A stretch of 64,000 nt of DNA from Candidatus Puniceispirillum marinum IMCC1322 (GCF_000024465.1 NC_014010.1:2455001-2519000); one strand, 5' to 3'; shown: positions 16,295-26,000, counted from the first letter of the stretch. The notes: generated by a model from the sequence alone, not told the origin. Made by a program: numbers and translations.

Positions 16295-17479
16295 TTGCCA
16301 AACCAATTAGAAACCCTGATGCCACGTATTGTTGCGCGTGGTCTTTTACATTTTCGCGAACGTGCAATCTTGCCACGTCTTGTCAATAGCAGCTTTTCCA
16401 GCGATGCCGCCCGTCGGGGTGACGCCATCGATGTGCCGGTCAGCAGTCCGGTAGCGGTAAGTGACGTGACGCCGGGCAAGACATTTACGGGTAATATTCC
16501 TGATACATCGATTTCATCGGTGTCAATCACGCTGGATAATTGGAAACGCGCCGCATTTTATCTAACTGACGATGAAATGGCCAAAATCGAAAGCAGCGCC
16601 GATTTTATTCCGATGCAGATGGCCGAAGCGATCCATGCGCTGGCAGGAGCCGTGAATCAGTCAATCATTGATACGCATAAATTGATTGCCCATGGGCTTG
16701 GGTTGCCAGGTGAAATACCGTTTCAGCCGATGCCGTCCACCATTGCAGATGTCAAAGACTGGCATGGCGCCACTTGTGCCATTCAGGCACGACGTTTCCT
16801 GAACAAGGCAGCCGCTCCCAAAACCGGTCGTTTTGCCATTATTGACTATGATATGGAGGCTAATGCGCTTGGGCTGCCTCAATTCCATGACGCTGATAAA
16901 GCTGGCTCCACTAGCGTGCCGATGGAAGGTGAAATTGGCCGCAAATTTGGGATCGACTGGTTTTCTAGTGATCTATTGCCAAATGCGGGTAACAGCGTTG
17001 GTGAGGTCGCTATAACCCAAACCGCAAGAGCACAGGCGATGACAATTACAGTTAATGCCAGCCATAGCAACATCAATCCTGGTGATAGTTTCGTTATCAA
17101 GAATGATGCAGACCAAACCGTGCATCGTGTTAAATCGGTTGCTGCTTCCAGCAATTCTGCACATAGCGACATCACGCTTCATATGCCTATTGGGCAAGCA
17201 CTAAATACAAGTCACAAAGTCATTTTCAAGCCAACGCACAAGGTCGGGCTGGTTCTGCATCGTGACGCGGTTGCGCTGGCGATGCGGCCCTTATCTGCCG
17301 CAGGTCTTGAAAGCGGGCTGAATGGCCAGATCATGTCGGTGTCTGACCCGCAGACTGGACTATCGCTAAGGCTGGAGGTTACACGCCAATATAAACAGAC
17401 CATGTGGGAGTTTGATGTGCTTTGGGGTGTGGCTATGATGCGCCCCGAATTAGCCTGTGTGATTTACGGCGATGCGTGA
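16295..17479 (+). CDS. Major capsid protein, P22 coat-like
   Basis: Shell protein, 394 residues, similar in pattern to the P22 gene 5 coat group: GDAIDVPVSSPVAVSDVTPG, SVSITLDNWKRAAFYLTDDE, then an inserted beta-rich domain at about residues 240-310 (ITVNASHSNINPGDSFVIKN), and a C-terminal HRDAVALAMRPL. A small domain inserted in an HK97 fold is characteristic of P22-type coats. The start is TTG at 16295 with the strongest ribosome site of the cluster, AAGGAG at 16283-16288. No head protease gene is present, in line with this coat type. RcGTA instead uses a protease-processed HK97-type capsid. Confidence 0.78.
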   Translation: MPNQLETLMPRIVARGLLHFRERAILPRLVNSSFSSDAARRGDAIDVPVSSPVAVSDVTPGKTFTGNIPDTSISSVSITLDNWKRAAFYLTDDEMAKIESSADFIPMQMAEAIHALAGAVNQSIIDTHKLIAHGLGLPGEIPFQPMPSTIADVKDWHGATCAIQARRFLNKAAAPKTGRFAIIDYDMEANALGLPQFHDADKAGSTSVPMEGEIGRKFGIDWFSSDLLPNAGNSVGEVAITQTARAQAMTITVNASHSNINPGDSFVIKNDADQTVHRVKSVAASSNSAHSDITLHMPIGQALNTSHKVIFKPTHKVGLVLHRDAVALAMRPLSAAGLESGLNGQIMSVSDPQTGLSLRLEVTRQYKQTMWEFDVLWGVAMMRPELACVIYGDA

Positions 17480-17708
17480 AGCCGGTGTCCATAAAGCAGA
17501 TGCGGTTATATCTGATAAGGCTGTTATCATTCAGCATTCCCGAACCGAACAGCAGATGGTGGTGCCGCTAGCCGATTACCAGCTTTATGCCGCTGCCCGT
17601 TTCCGCAATTGGCGTTTGTCTGAACGCAATAATGGCTTTCGGCCGCCAACAACCATTTCAGAGTTTCTGTATGCAAATGATGGTGCTGTGCAGGAGCGGG
17701 TAAGATGA
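17472..17708 (+). CDS. Small phage protein of unknown function after coat gene
   Basis: A 78-residue protein, not recognised. It is mildly basic and contains VVPLADYQLYAAARFRNWR. It begins inside the last codons of the coat gene (8-base overlap) and its stop overlaps the following adaptor start (ATGA), so it is translated as part of the operon. Position suggests a head-associated or connector role. Confidence 0.55.
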   Translation: MREAGVHKADAVISDKAVIIQHSRTEQQMVVPLADYQLYAAARFRNWRLSERNNGFRPPTTISEFLYANDGAVQERVR

Positions 17709-18163
17709 GTGCCGCCTATCTTGATGTTGTGGCGGCTGATCGCTGGTGCCAGATACGTGCCTATGGTGACTGGGCGGATGCTAACAGCATGATCAAGGCG
17801 GCTGCTTTGGTAAAGGCGGCTGATCTTATTGATACGCATTTTACCTTTCGGGGGTATCGGCAAGCAGTCGATCAACTGCGTGCCTGGCCACGTACCGGCA
17901 TTAAGGATAAGGCAGGACGTACCATCAGCGGAATCCCGTCTGCAGTGAAAGATGCCAATTGCGTTCTAGCGCTTGCCTTGATTGAGGATGCTGGGGGCGT
18001 CGCCGAACTGCTTGGTCTTCGTGGGGCGGTTCTGTCTGAGCGCATAGGGTCAGTCGCCGTAAGCTATGACGCTAGCAGATCGTCGTCATCGCAAAGCCGG
18101 ATCAAGGCCTTGCTATCACCATTTCTGGAAACAACCAGCTCTTCAAGGATTAAGCGAACATGA
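17705..18163 (+). CDS. Head-tail adaptor, DnaT-like phage family
   Basis: A 152-residue protein with the signature of the phage family often labelled DnaT-like ssDNA-binding protein: ALVKAADLIDTHFTFRGYR, QLRAWPRTGIKDKAGR, GIPSAVKDANCVLALAL. In P22-coat-type phages this gene follows the capsid and acts as the first connector ring (adaptor) rather than in replication. It overlaps both neighbours by four bases. It is not a replication protein here, judging by its place in a structural operon. Confidence 0.72.
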   Translation: MSAAYLDVVAADRWCQIRAYGDWADANSMIKAAALVKAADLIDTHFTFRGYRQAVDQLRAWPRTGIKDKAGRTISGIPSAVKDANCVLALALIEDAGGVAELLGLRGAVLSERIGSVAVSYDASRSSSSQSRIKALLSPFLETTSSSRIKRT

Positions 18164-18489
18164 TACCGATTCATGACAAGCGTCTGCGCGAAGTTCTGTC
18201 ACGTTATGGACGGAAAGGATTATTAAGGGCAGGCGCCGACCCATCTGGACAAGACAACACCATTTATGTGCTGATCAATCGTTTGCGGGCGGTTGAGCAT
18301 GAAAATCTGCCCGCTGATATGCGTGAGGCCGAAGCGTTGTTGCTGGTGGCTGACGCCACTGTTCTGCCCAAGCAAGGTGATGCGGTCATAATCGAAAATG
18401 AACGCTGGCGGCTAAGCAGTGCCTTGCGGATCGGGGAGGCTGGATCACGTCTGTTTCAGGCGCAACTATCCAGTGCTGACATACAGTAA
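18160..18489 (+). CDS. Probable head-closure (stopper) protein
   Basis: A 109-residue protein without a confidently recognised family. The pattern is an N-terminal helix (IHDKRLREVLSRYGRKGLLR) followed by a beta-rich half (TVLPKQGDAVIIENERWRLS). This resembles small beta-barrel stopper proteins that sit under the adaptor. The order adaptor - this gene - tail terminator supports that role. Start and stop overlap the neighbours. Confidence 0.5.
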   Translation: MIPIHDKRLREVLSRYGRKGLLRAGADPSGQDNTIYVLINRLRAVEHENLPADMREAEALLLVADATVLPKQGDAVIIENERWRLSSALRIGEAGSRLFQAQLSSADIQ

Positions 18490-18884
18490 TGAGCAGGACT
18501 GTCCGTGACGAATTGCAGGCGGCTGTGACCGCATGCTGGCAGGATCGAAGCCCGCTTATATGGGAAAATGCCCAGGCTGATGATCTATCATTTATGGCAG
18601 ATGGATATCTGAAGTTTGCGGTCTCGCTATTGGGGGCTTCGGAAATGTTCATGGCATCAGATCTGGTATCCGAGGGACAGATGTTCCTTACGCTGGCGGT
18701 GCCGCTGGGCAAAGGTATGGTGCAAGCTGATAGTGGCGTTGCCCAGCTTGATACATGCCTTTCAAACAAACAATTTGGCAAGGTGCGCACCACCAATCTG
18801 CGGGTTCAGCCAGCCTATGCGTCAGCCGGATTTTGGCTCACAGACATCGAACTTGATTTTCTGCTCTGGGAAGGAACAGCGTAA
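18489..18884 (+). CDS. Probable tail terminator protein (DUF4128-like)
   Basis: A 131-residue protein. It resembles DUF4128/tail-terminator proteins in length, in the N-terminal VRDELQAAVTACWQD helix and in the late AYASAGFWLTDIELDF strand. It directly precedes the tail tube gene, the usual site for the terminator ring. Stop and start overlaps of one base with both neighbours indicate coupled translation. The family call is moderate. Confidence 0.55.
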   Translation: MSRTVRDELQAAVTACWQDRSPLIWENAQADDLSFMADGYLKFAVSLLGASEMFMASDLVSEGQMFLTLAVPLGKGMVQADSGVAQLDTCLSNKQFGKVRTTNLRVQPAYASAGFWLTDIELDFLLWEGTA

Positions 18885-19909
18885 TGCGGATACGACTGGG
18901 ACAGGATATGTGCTTGGGAATTGGCAAGGAGGCAAGTTGGACTATGCCGCCAACTGCCTATAAACCCCTGACTGTTTTGCAGCAAAATCTTGCTGAGATT
19001 GCGTCGCGTCGCCGACGGCAGAATCTGGGTGGTGGACAATTTGCGACTAAAAGCCAGCTTATTCATGCCCATATAGGCGGCGATATTAGCTTGCAACTGG
19101 CTTTTGGAAATGGTGATGATCTGCTGGCTTCTGGGGTTGGTGGTCTGTGGCGTAATAGAGATATATCGGGATTGCTGACTATGCTGCCTCGTGGCGCCAG
19201 ATTATCATCGCTGAGCCCTGATATGGGGACAGGCCAGACGGCGCCCTCATTCAGTTTATTGCGGCGCTTTGATAGGCGCGATGATTGGCAGCATTTTTAC
19301 GGTCTGAAGTCATCACGTCTGCGGTTGACGATCGGTACTGGCGGTGAAGCGGTGCTGGGGGCGACGATGATTGGTAAAATGTCATCGCCAGCGCATAGAA
19401 CAGCAAGTCAATTGGGTAACGCCATGCCTTTGGCGACAGTTAGCCCGCCTTTCAATCTTAATCATGCGCCGTCAGCATTAGCTATCCAGATACTGGGCGC
19501 TGAGTCGCGGTTGTTGCACTCAACCGGTGATTTTGTCCTTTCGCATCTGACGCTGACTATGACGCGTGGGGGCATGACACCCTTATTCGGGCTTAGCGCG
19601 ATGTCGCCACTTGGCATTACGGACGGATTGCTGGCCATTGATGGCGCCTTACATCTTCTTTACACACCATCTTTAGCCACCCTATTGCGTGCAGATACGC
19701 GGTTGAAAATTCAGCTCACAATATATGATGAAGCGGGTCATGCTGTGGTGGTTCTGCTACCCAGTAATCTTATCACCAATAGCGAAATCGAAACATCAAG
19801 TCCGGCTTTGCCACCTCTATTGAGAGTTCAGTTTGAAAGCCATCACGACCCAGAAGATTCGTCATCCCCGCTTATTGCGATTGGTATGGCCGAACTGGAT
19901 GCAGACTAA
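18884..19909 (+). CDS. Major tail tube protein (Phage_tube_2-like)
   Basis: A 341-residue beta-rich protein. Segments include an N-terminal LGIGKEASWTMPPTAYKPLT, HIGGDISLQLAFGNGDDLL, RRFDRRDDWQHFYGLKSSRL and LTIGTGGEAVLGATMIGKMS. This succession matches the tube-protein family seen in many siphoviruses of Proteobacteria. Hexamers would stack into the tail tube. It overlaps the tape measure gene by one base, leaving no room for the tail assembly chaperone genes that normally lie between the two. Confidence 0.7.
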   Translation: MRIRLGQDMCLGIGKEASWTMPPTAYKPLTVLQQNLAEIASRRRRQNLGGGQFATKSQLIHAHIGGDISLQLAFGNGDDLLASGVGGLWRNRDISGLLTMLPRGARLSSLSPDMGTGQTAPSFSLLRRFDRRDDWQHFYGLKSSRLRLTIGTGGEAVLGATMIGKMSSPAHRTASQLGNAMPLATVSPPFNLNHAPSALAIQILGAESRLLHSTGDFVLSHLTLTMTRGGMTPLFGLSAMSPLGITDGLLAIDGALHLLYTPSLATLLRADTRLKIQLTIYDEAGHAVVVLLPSNLITNSEIETSSPALPPLLRVQFESHHDPEDSSSPLIAIGMAELDAD

Positions 19910-20508
19910 TGGCACGGCGTTATCACATGCGCCGACGTAGCGGTAGGGGAGCTGATCATATGTCCCGACAGCTTGACGATATAGTTCGTTTGCTAAGTGG
20001 GCGCGGGTCGATTGAACGCATTTTTGAGCGACAGATCAAACGTGTTGAACAACGGCTTCAGGCCCAGCTTGAAACACATCTTAAACAAAGTGTCGAACAG
20101 CTATTTTCAGGTGTGCTGGGGGGCAATCAAGGTATTGCCGGGTCACTATTTGGCCTTTTGCAAGGTGGATCATTGCCAGGTTTTGCCGCTGGTGGCGTTG
20201 TCGATGGCGCGCAAATTCTGGCACTGGCAGGCGAAAAAGGCCCCGAAGCCATTTTGCCATTGCGGCGCGGTGCCGATGGTCAACTTGGTGTGGCCAGCAT
20301 ATCAGCAGACCAGCCAAAAGTAGAGCCACAGCCCATAACTATAAATGTCACTACTGATAAGGCTGAAGCTTTGGATGATACAGATATCGATAATATGGCG
20401 TCAGTTGTTTCACAGGCGTTGAATGAGGCACTGGATCAGGCCGTGGCTGTACGGGTTGAGACTTATCTGCGGGATGGCGGTTTGCTGAATCCCCTTGGGC
20501 GGCGTTGA
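19909..20508 (+). CDS. Very short tape measure protein
   Basis: Only 199 residues. It has a basic N-terminus, an amphipathic coiled-coil-like helix (residues 20-65), a small hydrophobic stretch (FSGVLGGNQGIAGSLFGLL) and the conserved C-terminal signature ALAGEKGPEAILPLRRGADG (106-125). That signature is common to GTA and phage tape measures. Lambda gpH has 853 residues for a roughly 135-nm tail, so at about 0.15 nm per residue this protein predicts a tail near 30 nm. Short tape measures are typical of GTAs. Overlaps of one base (upstream) and one base (downstream ATG at 20508) tie it into the operon. Confidence 0.7.
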   Translation: MARRYHMRRRSGRGADHMSRQLDDIVRLLSGRGSIERIFERQIKRVEQRLQAQLETHLKQSVEQLFSGVLGGNQGIAGSLFGLLQGGSLPGFAAGGVVDGAQILALAGEKGPEAILPLRRGADGQLGVASISADQPKVEPQPITINVTTDKAEALDDTDIDNMASVVSQALNEALDQAVAVRVETYLRDGGLLNPLGRR

Positions 20509-20834
20509 TGGCGCGCTTTCCGTCCATTGAGGCCAGTCAGACATCCTTTCTGCAGGTCAAGCATCGCGTGTCCGAAGCCCAGTTCGGTAACGGGTTTCGA
20601 CAGCGGTTTGGGCATATTGGGGCGCATCGGCGTATCTGGCATGTCACATTTCTGGATAAGCCTGTTGCCGACATAGCGCGCATTGACCAATTTCTGGACC
20701 GGCTTTCAGGAAGTACGCCGTTTTTCTGGCATCCGCCGCACGCAACTATGGCGCAGTTTGTCTGTAGCGAATGGAAGATCACGCCTGTTAATCAGGCACT
20801 AGCGTCACTAGAAGCGCTGTTCATCGAAGCCTAA
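20508..20834 (+). CDS. Minor tail protein M-like
   Basis: A 108-residue protein of the lambda gpM family (Phage_min_tail): KHRVSEAQFGNGFRQRFG, then HRRIWHVTFLDKPV, FLDRLSGSTPFFWHPP and a final CSEWKITPVN. It is part of the tail-tip initiator in siphoviruses. ATG 20508 overlaps the tape measure stop (TGATG); a TTG just upstream (20505) is in frame but unneeded. The next gene begins after a 32-base gap. Confidence 0.82.
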   Translation: MARFPSIEASQTSFLQVKHRVSEAQFGNGFRQRFGHIGAHRRIWHVTFLDKPVADIARIDQFLDRLSGSTPFFWHPPHATMAQFVCSEWKITPVNQALASLEALFIEA

Positions 20835-20866
20835 CTCAGGCCCATCAACCCAGATATAGGTATAGT

Positions 20867-21616
20867 ATGACACAACGATCAGGTCATATTTCAGGTGCAA
20901 CGCCTGGCAAAATCAGCTCTGCAAAGATGATTTCAGCAGATGATGCCTCGGCGCCATTTCCGGGCAAGCTGGTGCATCTGTTTGAAATTGACATCAAGCC
21001 CACCCCTTTCCGGTTTGTTGCCGAGGCAGTGCAAGGCGGTGGGGTAAATTTTGCGGGAGCCGCCTATCGCAGCTTTCCCATCATGGCAAGCAGGTTTTCA
21101 TGGTCAGCAGAAGGCCCTCCAGCGCGCCCCGTTCTGGAAGTTTCGAATGTAACAGGCCTGTTTAATGATGCCGTAACGCATGATCAATTGCGCGGTATTG
21201 CGGTGCGCCGGATCATGACATTGACCAGCGAACTTGACCCACCACATGGTGAAGGTGGCGGCAATTGCTTTCCGGTCGAACGTTGGGTGATTGATCGCAT
21301 TGCAAGGCTTGAACGTGCTGTTATGCGGCTTGAATTATGCGCCGAAGCAAGCCTTGAAGGCAAACAGTTCCCACAGCGTGTCATGCTTCGCGATTTATGC
21401 CAGCATGTTTATCGACGCTGGGATGCGTCACAGGCGGCGTTCGATTATTCTGGCGTGACATGCCCCTATCAGGGCGATAGCTATTTTACCGCCGATGGTG
21501 CCGAAACGACTGACCCTGCCAAGGATGAATGCAGCCTGCATTTGATGAGTGGATGCCGGAAACGGTTTTTGTTCAATCTGCCATTTCTGGGCTTTCCCGG
21601 GGTGCGCCGCCTATGA
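20867..21616 (+). CDS. Minor tail protein L-like (cysteine cluster)
   Basis: A 249-residue lambda gpL-type tail-tip protein. The N-terminal half contains LVHLFEIDIKPTPFRFVAE and VTGLFNDAVTHDQLRGIAVR. The C-terminal half carries C178, C199, C222 and C230 in the family context CPYQGDSYFTADG and CSLHLMSGCRKRF. Lambda gpL binds a 4Fe-4S cluster with four C-terminal cysteines, so a metal cluster is likely here. The first start is ATG 20867. The stop overlaps the K gene start as ATGA. Confidence 0.85.
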   Translation: MTQRSGHISGATPGKISSAKMISADDASAPFPGKLVHLFEIDIKPTPFRFVAEAVQGGGVNFAGAAYRSFPIMASRFSWSAEGPPARPVLEVSNVTGLFNDAVTHDQLRGIAVRRIMTLTSELDPPHGEGGGNCFPVERWVIDRIARLERAVMRLELCAEASLEGKQFPQRVMLRDLCQHVYRRWDASQAAFDYSGVTCPYQGDSYFTADGAETTDPAKDECSLHLMSGCRKRFLFNLPFLGFPGVRRL

Positions 21617-22404
21617 ATAAGTCTGCGAGCATGTTTGGTCAGGATATTGACGCGGCAATCATGGCATATGCCAATGATAATGCGCATGAAGAAATCTGCG
21701 GTGTTGTTCGCAAGGGTTCAGGCGGTCATTTTTTCCAGCCGCTACCCAATCAGGCGGTTGACCGCACCCTGTGTTTTGAAATGTCCGAAAAGGCTGTGTT
21801 TTCTGGCGATAATGCCTGCGCCATTGTTCATTCGCATCCAAAAGGCCCGGCGTTTCCGTCACGGCACGACATGGTTCAGCAACAGGCTAGCCAGCTTCCC
21901 TGGGCGATCACCATTCCCACAGGCCAAACACATGCAGGTGTGTTCTGGTTTGGCGGTGCCCCAGCACCATTGATGACGCGTGGCTATAGGCATGGTGTGA
22001 CAGATTGCTATGCGCTGATCCGCGACTGGTTTGCCAGCCAGCGCCAGATCAGCTTGCCTGATTATCCGCGTGCATGGGAATGGTGGATCGGCACTGGTGC
22101 CGGCTCTGGAGACGATGATAGTGATGGCAGGGGCAGACGTCATCAGGCCAATCTGTATCGTGATAATTTTGCCGCATATGGTTTCCGCGCGCTCGAAGAT
22201 GATGTGCCGCGTGAAATAGGGGATGTTGCGATGATGCGTATTCTGGGTCCGGTGATTAATCATGCGGCGGTCTGGGTCGGTCAGGGGTTGATCCTGCATC
22301 ATCTTGCCGGACGCCACGGCTATGCGCCGCACAGGCTACCGCGCCAAGAACCAGCCGAACGCTGGTATCGCTATATTGATTTCTGGGTGCGCTATGGGGG
22401 TTAA
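21613..22404 (+). CDS. Tail tip assembly protein K-like: JAMM peptidase + NlpC/P60
   Basis: Two-domain lambda gpK-type protein, 263 residues from ATG 21613. The N-terminal JAMM domain has E26/E27, H73, H75, S83 and D86 in HSHPKGPAFPSRHD, so the zinc site is intact. The C-terminal NlpC/P60 domain has C132 in YRHGVTDCYALIRDW and H216 in INHAAVWVG. Family role: tail-tip assembly and local peptidoglycan cutting during DNA entry. The frame is open 28 codons further upstream, but ATG 21613 overlaps the L stop in the usual way. Confidence 0.87.
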   Translation: MNKSASMFGQDIDAAIMAYANDNAHEEICGVVRKGSGGHFFQPLPNQAVDRTLCFEMSEKAVFSGDNACAIVHSHPKGPAFPSRHDMVQQQASQLPWAITIPTGQTHAGVFWFGGAPAPLMTRGYRHGVTDCYALIRDWFASQRQISLPDYPRAWEWWIGTGAGSGDDDSDGRGRRHQANLYRDNFAAYGFRALEDDVPREIGDVAMMRILGPVINHAAVWVGQGLILHHLAGRHGYAPHRLPRQEPAERWYRYIDFWVRYGG

Positions 22405-23026
22405 AACGATTTATCTACATGGTGCCTTGGCACAGTTTGGCCAGTTATTCAAACTGCATATAGACAGCCCGCATGAAGCCATAAGCGCACTGGAAAATCA
22501 ATGTGACGGCTTTGCCGCGGCCATAAGGCAAGGACGGTTTTCAGTCGCAACAGGATTGGCGGATCGCCTGACCCCGCTTGATGGGGCAAATATGTTTGCG
22601 CCTTTTGCCGAACCCGACCTGCATATCTGGCCTGATATAGCTGGGCATGGCAAAGGCGATGGCAAAATGCTGCTAGGGCTGACGTTGCTGGGTCTATCAT
22701 TTATCCCCGGCGTTCAGGCAGGCATAGGAAGCCAGTTTTCACGATTGGGGACAACGCTTGGCGGTGCGGGCGTTGGTGAGGCGGCTGGATTTTTTGGCAG
22801 CAAACTGCTGGGTGGGGCGGCGACTTGGCTGATCCTGTCATCGGCAAGCGACAGTCTGGCACCACAGATCCATGCGCCAGCTGGTACCGTTGAATCAGAT
22901 GTGATAGCCGCCTCGGCATCAAGTGCCGAGGGCACACCGATCCCGCTTGTTTATGGCATGGTCAGGGTGACGCAACCGCCAGTTATTTCTGCCGGATTAA
23001 GCGTCGCTATCGAAAAACTAACATAA
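22394..23026 (+). CDS. Tail assembly protein I-like
   Basis: Lambda gpI-type tail tip assembly protein, 210 residues. It starts MGVKTIYLHGALAQFGQLF, contains the ubiquitin-like N-terminal domain followed by SPHEAISALENQCDGFAAAI, a glycine-rich membrane-like middle (MLLGLTLLGLSFIPGVQAG) and the conserved end AEGTPIPLVYGMVRV. The ATG at 22394 overlaps the end of K by 11 bases. It is required in related phages for assembling J into the tip. Confidence 0.8.
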   Translation: MGVKTIYLHGALAQFGQLFKLHIDSPHEAISALENQCDGFAAAIRQGRFSVATGLADRLTPLDGANMFAPFAEPDLHIWPDIAGHGKGDGKMLLGLTLLGLSFIPGVQAGIGSQFSRLGTTLGGAGVGEAAGFFGSKLLGGAATWLILSSASDSLAPQIHAPAGTVESDVIAASASSAEGTPIPLVYGMVRVTQPPVISAGLSVAIEKLT

Positions 23027-23045
23027 TCGAAACATCAGGATATCC

Positions 23046-26000
23046 ATGGTCATGAATGATGCAACAATGATTAGCGGCCGCGGGGGAAAATCTGGTGGCG
23101 GTGGCGGTGACTGGCAGGTGCCACAGGTTACCGAGGTAGCTGACAGTATCCGGTCTTCAGGTACGGCGCGGGTGCAATTTCTGCTATCAGCAGGGCCAAT
23201 TGGCGGGCTGCGTGATGGTGCCAAATCGATCTTTCTTGACGATGTGCCATTGCAATCGCCAGATGGTACCGCGAATTTTGAAGGTGTTGGCTGGATGCAG
23301 ACCTACGGCACCCCGGATCAGAATCCAGTATCTATGCCCGGCTTTAACGTTGTCGAACAGGTGCAAAATACAGGCTGGATCATGCGCGCTGGATTGGCAC
23401 GGGTGGCCAGCCGGGCACGCGTTGATGCGGCGCGTCTGACATTGCGCTTTGGCCGCGGGCTTGTGCATCGGCGCGGGCATGTGATTACCGGTGCGGCAGT
23501 GACCTTGCGGATTGATGTCTGGCATAGTGGTCAATGGCACGAGGCCGTGCGTAAGACGGTGAGTGAAAAACAGTCCGGTCCTTTTGAAATACAAATGCAG
23601 GTCGGTTTCAGCGCGGTTGACGATGATATAACGGCGGTGCGTAAATTCCGGCTTGTACGGATGACAGCCAACAGCAATAGCCGCGATTTGATCAATGATG
23701 TGACCTGTACAAGCATCACCTGGCTGACATGGGATGCTCTGCGTTATCCCGGTATGGCGACAGTCGCGTTGAGCCTTGATGCGCGGGGCTTTGCTGGTCG
23801 CCCACCTGTAGTCAGTTTTGACACAAAGGGACGATTGCTTGCCGTGCCCCGAAATTATGATCCGGAAAGGCGGCATTATAACGGGATATGGGATGGGCAG
23901 TTTAAAACCGCATGGTCAGATAATCCGGCATGGGTGATATATGATATTCTGACGGCGCGTGACTGGGGACTGGGGCTGCCGCCTGAAAGTGTTGATAAAT
24001 TTGATCTCTATACGATTGCGCGCTATTGCGATGCGCCAGTCAGCGATGATGATGACAATCCGCGCTTTCGGTTCAATGCCGTTATCAAGACACGTAAATC
24101 GGCGGCTGTGCTGATGGCCGAATTATGTGCGGCGATCCATGTGCTGTTTTACTGGTCAGGCGGGCGGCTTCGGTTTCGTGCTGACAAACCAACAGCGCCC
24201 AGTATTCTGGTCACATCTGCGAATGTGATTAATGGGGATTTTGTGTATCATGGGCCAGCAAGACAGGCGGAAATCAGCCATGCCTTTGTGACTTTCCGCG
24301 AGGCGGCAAACGGCGGGCAGATCAGTGTCGAAAGCGCGGTTGATCAAGATAGTTTTCAGCGTTTTGGTTATCGCCCCTATGAAGTGTCCTTGCTGGGTTG
24401 CACTAACCGCGCCGAAGCCCAGCGTCATGCACGGTGGCTGATCGAAACAGCGCGAAGCCAGCGTCATGCGATCAGCTATCGTGCCAGCCTTGATCATTTT
24501 GCCGAGGCGCCGGTGCGGCCAGGCGATGTCGTGCTAATTGCCGATCCAGCGCTTAATGATAGCCCAATCATTCAGGCGCGGATCAGCGCCACACCATTGA
24601 CGCCTGCGGGCAAAGCGGCATGGCGACGCAACAAGCCGGATATTGGCAAGTCGGCGCGGCTGGTACCGCTTGATCTTGCTGATGATAGGGGGCTGGCTAA
24701 CATGCCGGATCAGGCGGTTATGTGCCTATATGAAGCTGGCCGTAAAAAAAGCACCGGACGCGATGTGCACAGCCCGATTGCCCATCAAAGAGGGCATTTA
24801 TATATCGATGCAGTGTCTATGTCCGCGCTATTGGTGCTAGCCACCGATGCGCCGCGTCCACGCGCGCATACGCCCCTTGTCATGCGCCCGATATCAGCAG
24901 ATGCAAGCACAAACAACCATGTTGAAGGCAAACCCTATCGTGTTGTCTCGGTGCGCGAGGCCGAAAACCATATCGTTGAAATTGGCGGGATACTGCATGA
25001 TCCGGATAAATATGCACGGATCGATGCTGCTGTAGATTTGCCAGCCTTGCCGCGTTTACCGCTACCTGACTTTTCAGCGCCTCTGCCAGCCGCCACGCAA
25101 ATCCGACTTGAGGTGGCGGAAATTCGGCGCAGTACGGGACTGGCACAACAGCTCTATATCACATGGGAAAGCCCGCATGATGCCCGCCTGTCTGGCTGGC
25201 ATGTGACAGCAACGGCGCCTGATGGCACGGTGCAGAGCGCCCAAACCAGTGCCCCTGCGGTGATGTTCGATGTGATAGGTGATGATGGTGTGGATGCGAA
25301 TTTATCTGCTAGTGACAGACAGGCATGGCGGTTTTCGATTGCGCCAATCAGCTGGACAAGCCGTCGCGGGGTGCCTGTGCATCATCATGCGCCTTTGCCC
25401 GTCCCCGCACCAACAGAGGCAGTGGCGGCACCATTGGGATTGCGGGCAATCGCTGGTCAGGGGTTGGTTCAATTGCGCTGGACGGCGGTGGCGGATAGCG
25501 GCTTGGCACATTATGAGATATGGGCACAGCAAGGACGTGATAGCGAAACCAAGCTGGGTCAAACGACAGCCACAGCATGGACGGCGGCAGGGTTGACGCC
25601 GGGTCGGTCTGTCCATTTCCGTCTGCGCTATATCCGGCATACAGGCCAGATATCGGCATTTTCAACACCCGTGACAGCCACCGCATTAGCGCCCGTGGCA
25701 GGGCCAAAGGGTGATCGGGGGCTACAAGGCCCGCAAGGGGCAAGGGGCGCTAGAGGTATTCAGGGGCCAAAAGGGCCAAAGGGGCCACAGGGCGAAGGTG
25801 TTGATGATAACGGGATTATTGTTGCCCCGCGCATCATCATGCCGACGCAAAAGGGAACAGGTTTTCATACCTTTACGCAAGATCGCAAAATCAGTGCACC
25901 AAAATCACCCGCCAGGGGCGGCATGTTCACCTTTGGCCCGCTTCGGGTTGCGCCAGATGCCTTTTCCAATACGCTGTCTGATACAAATGCCCAGATTCTG

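Noticed and set aside
17705-18163. Replication protein DnaT
   Set aside because: The family label is historical; in this position, between capsid and tail genes, it is a structural adaptor.
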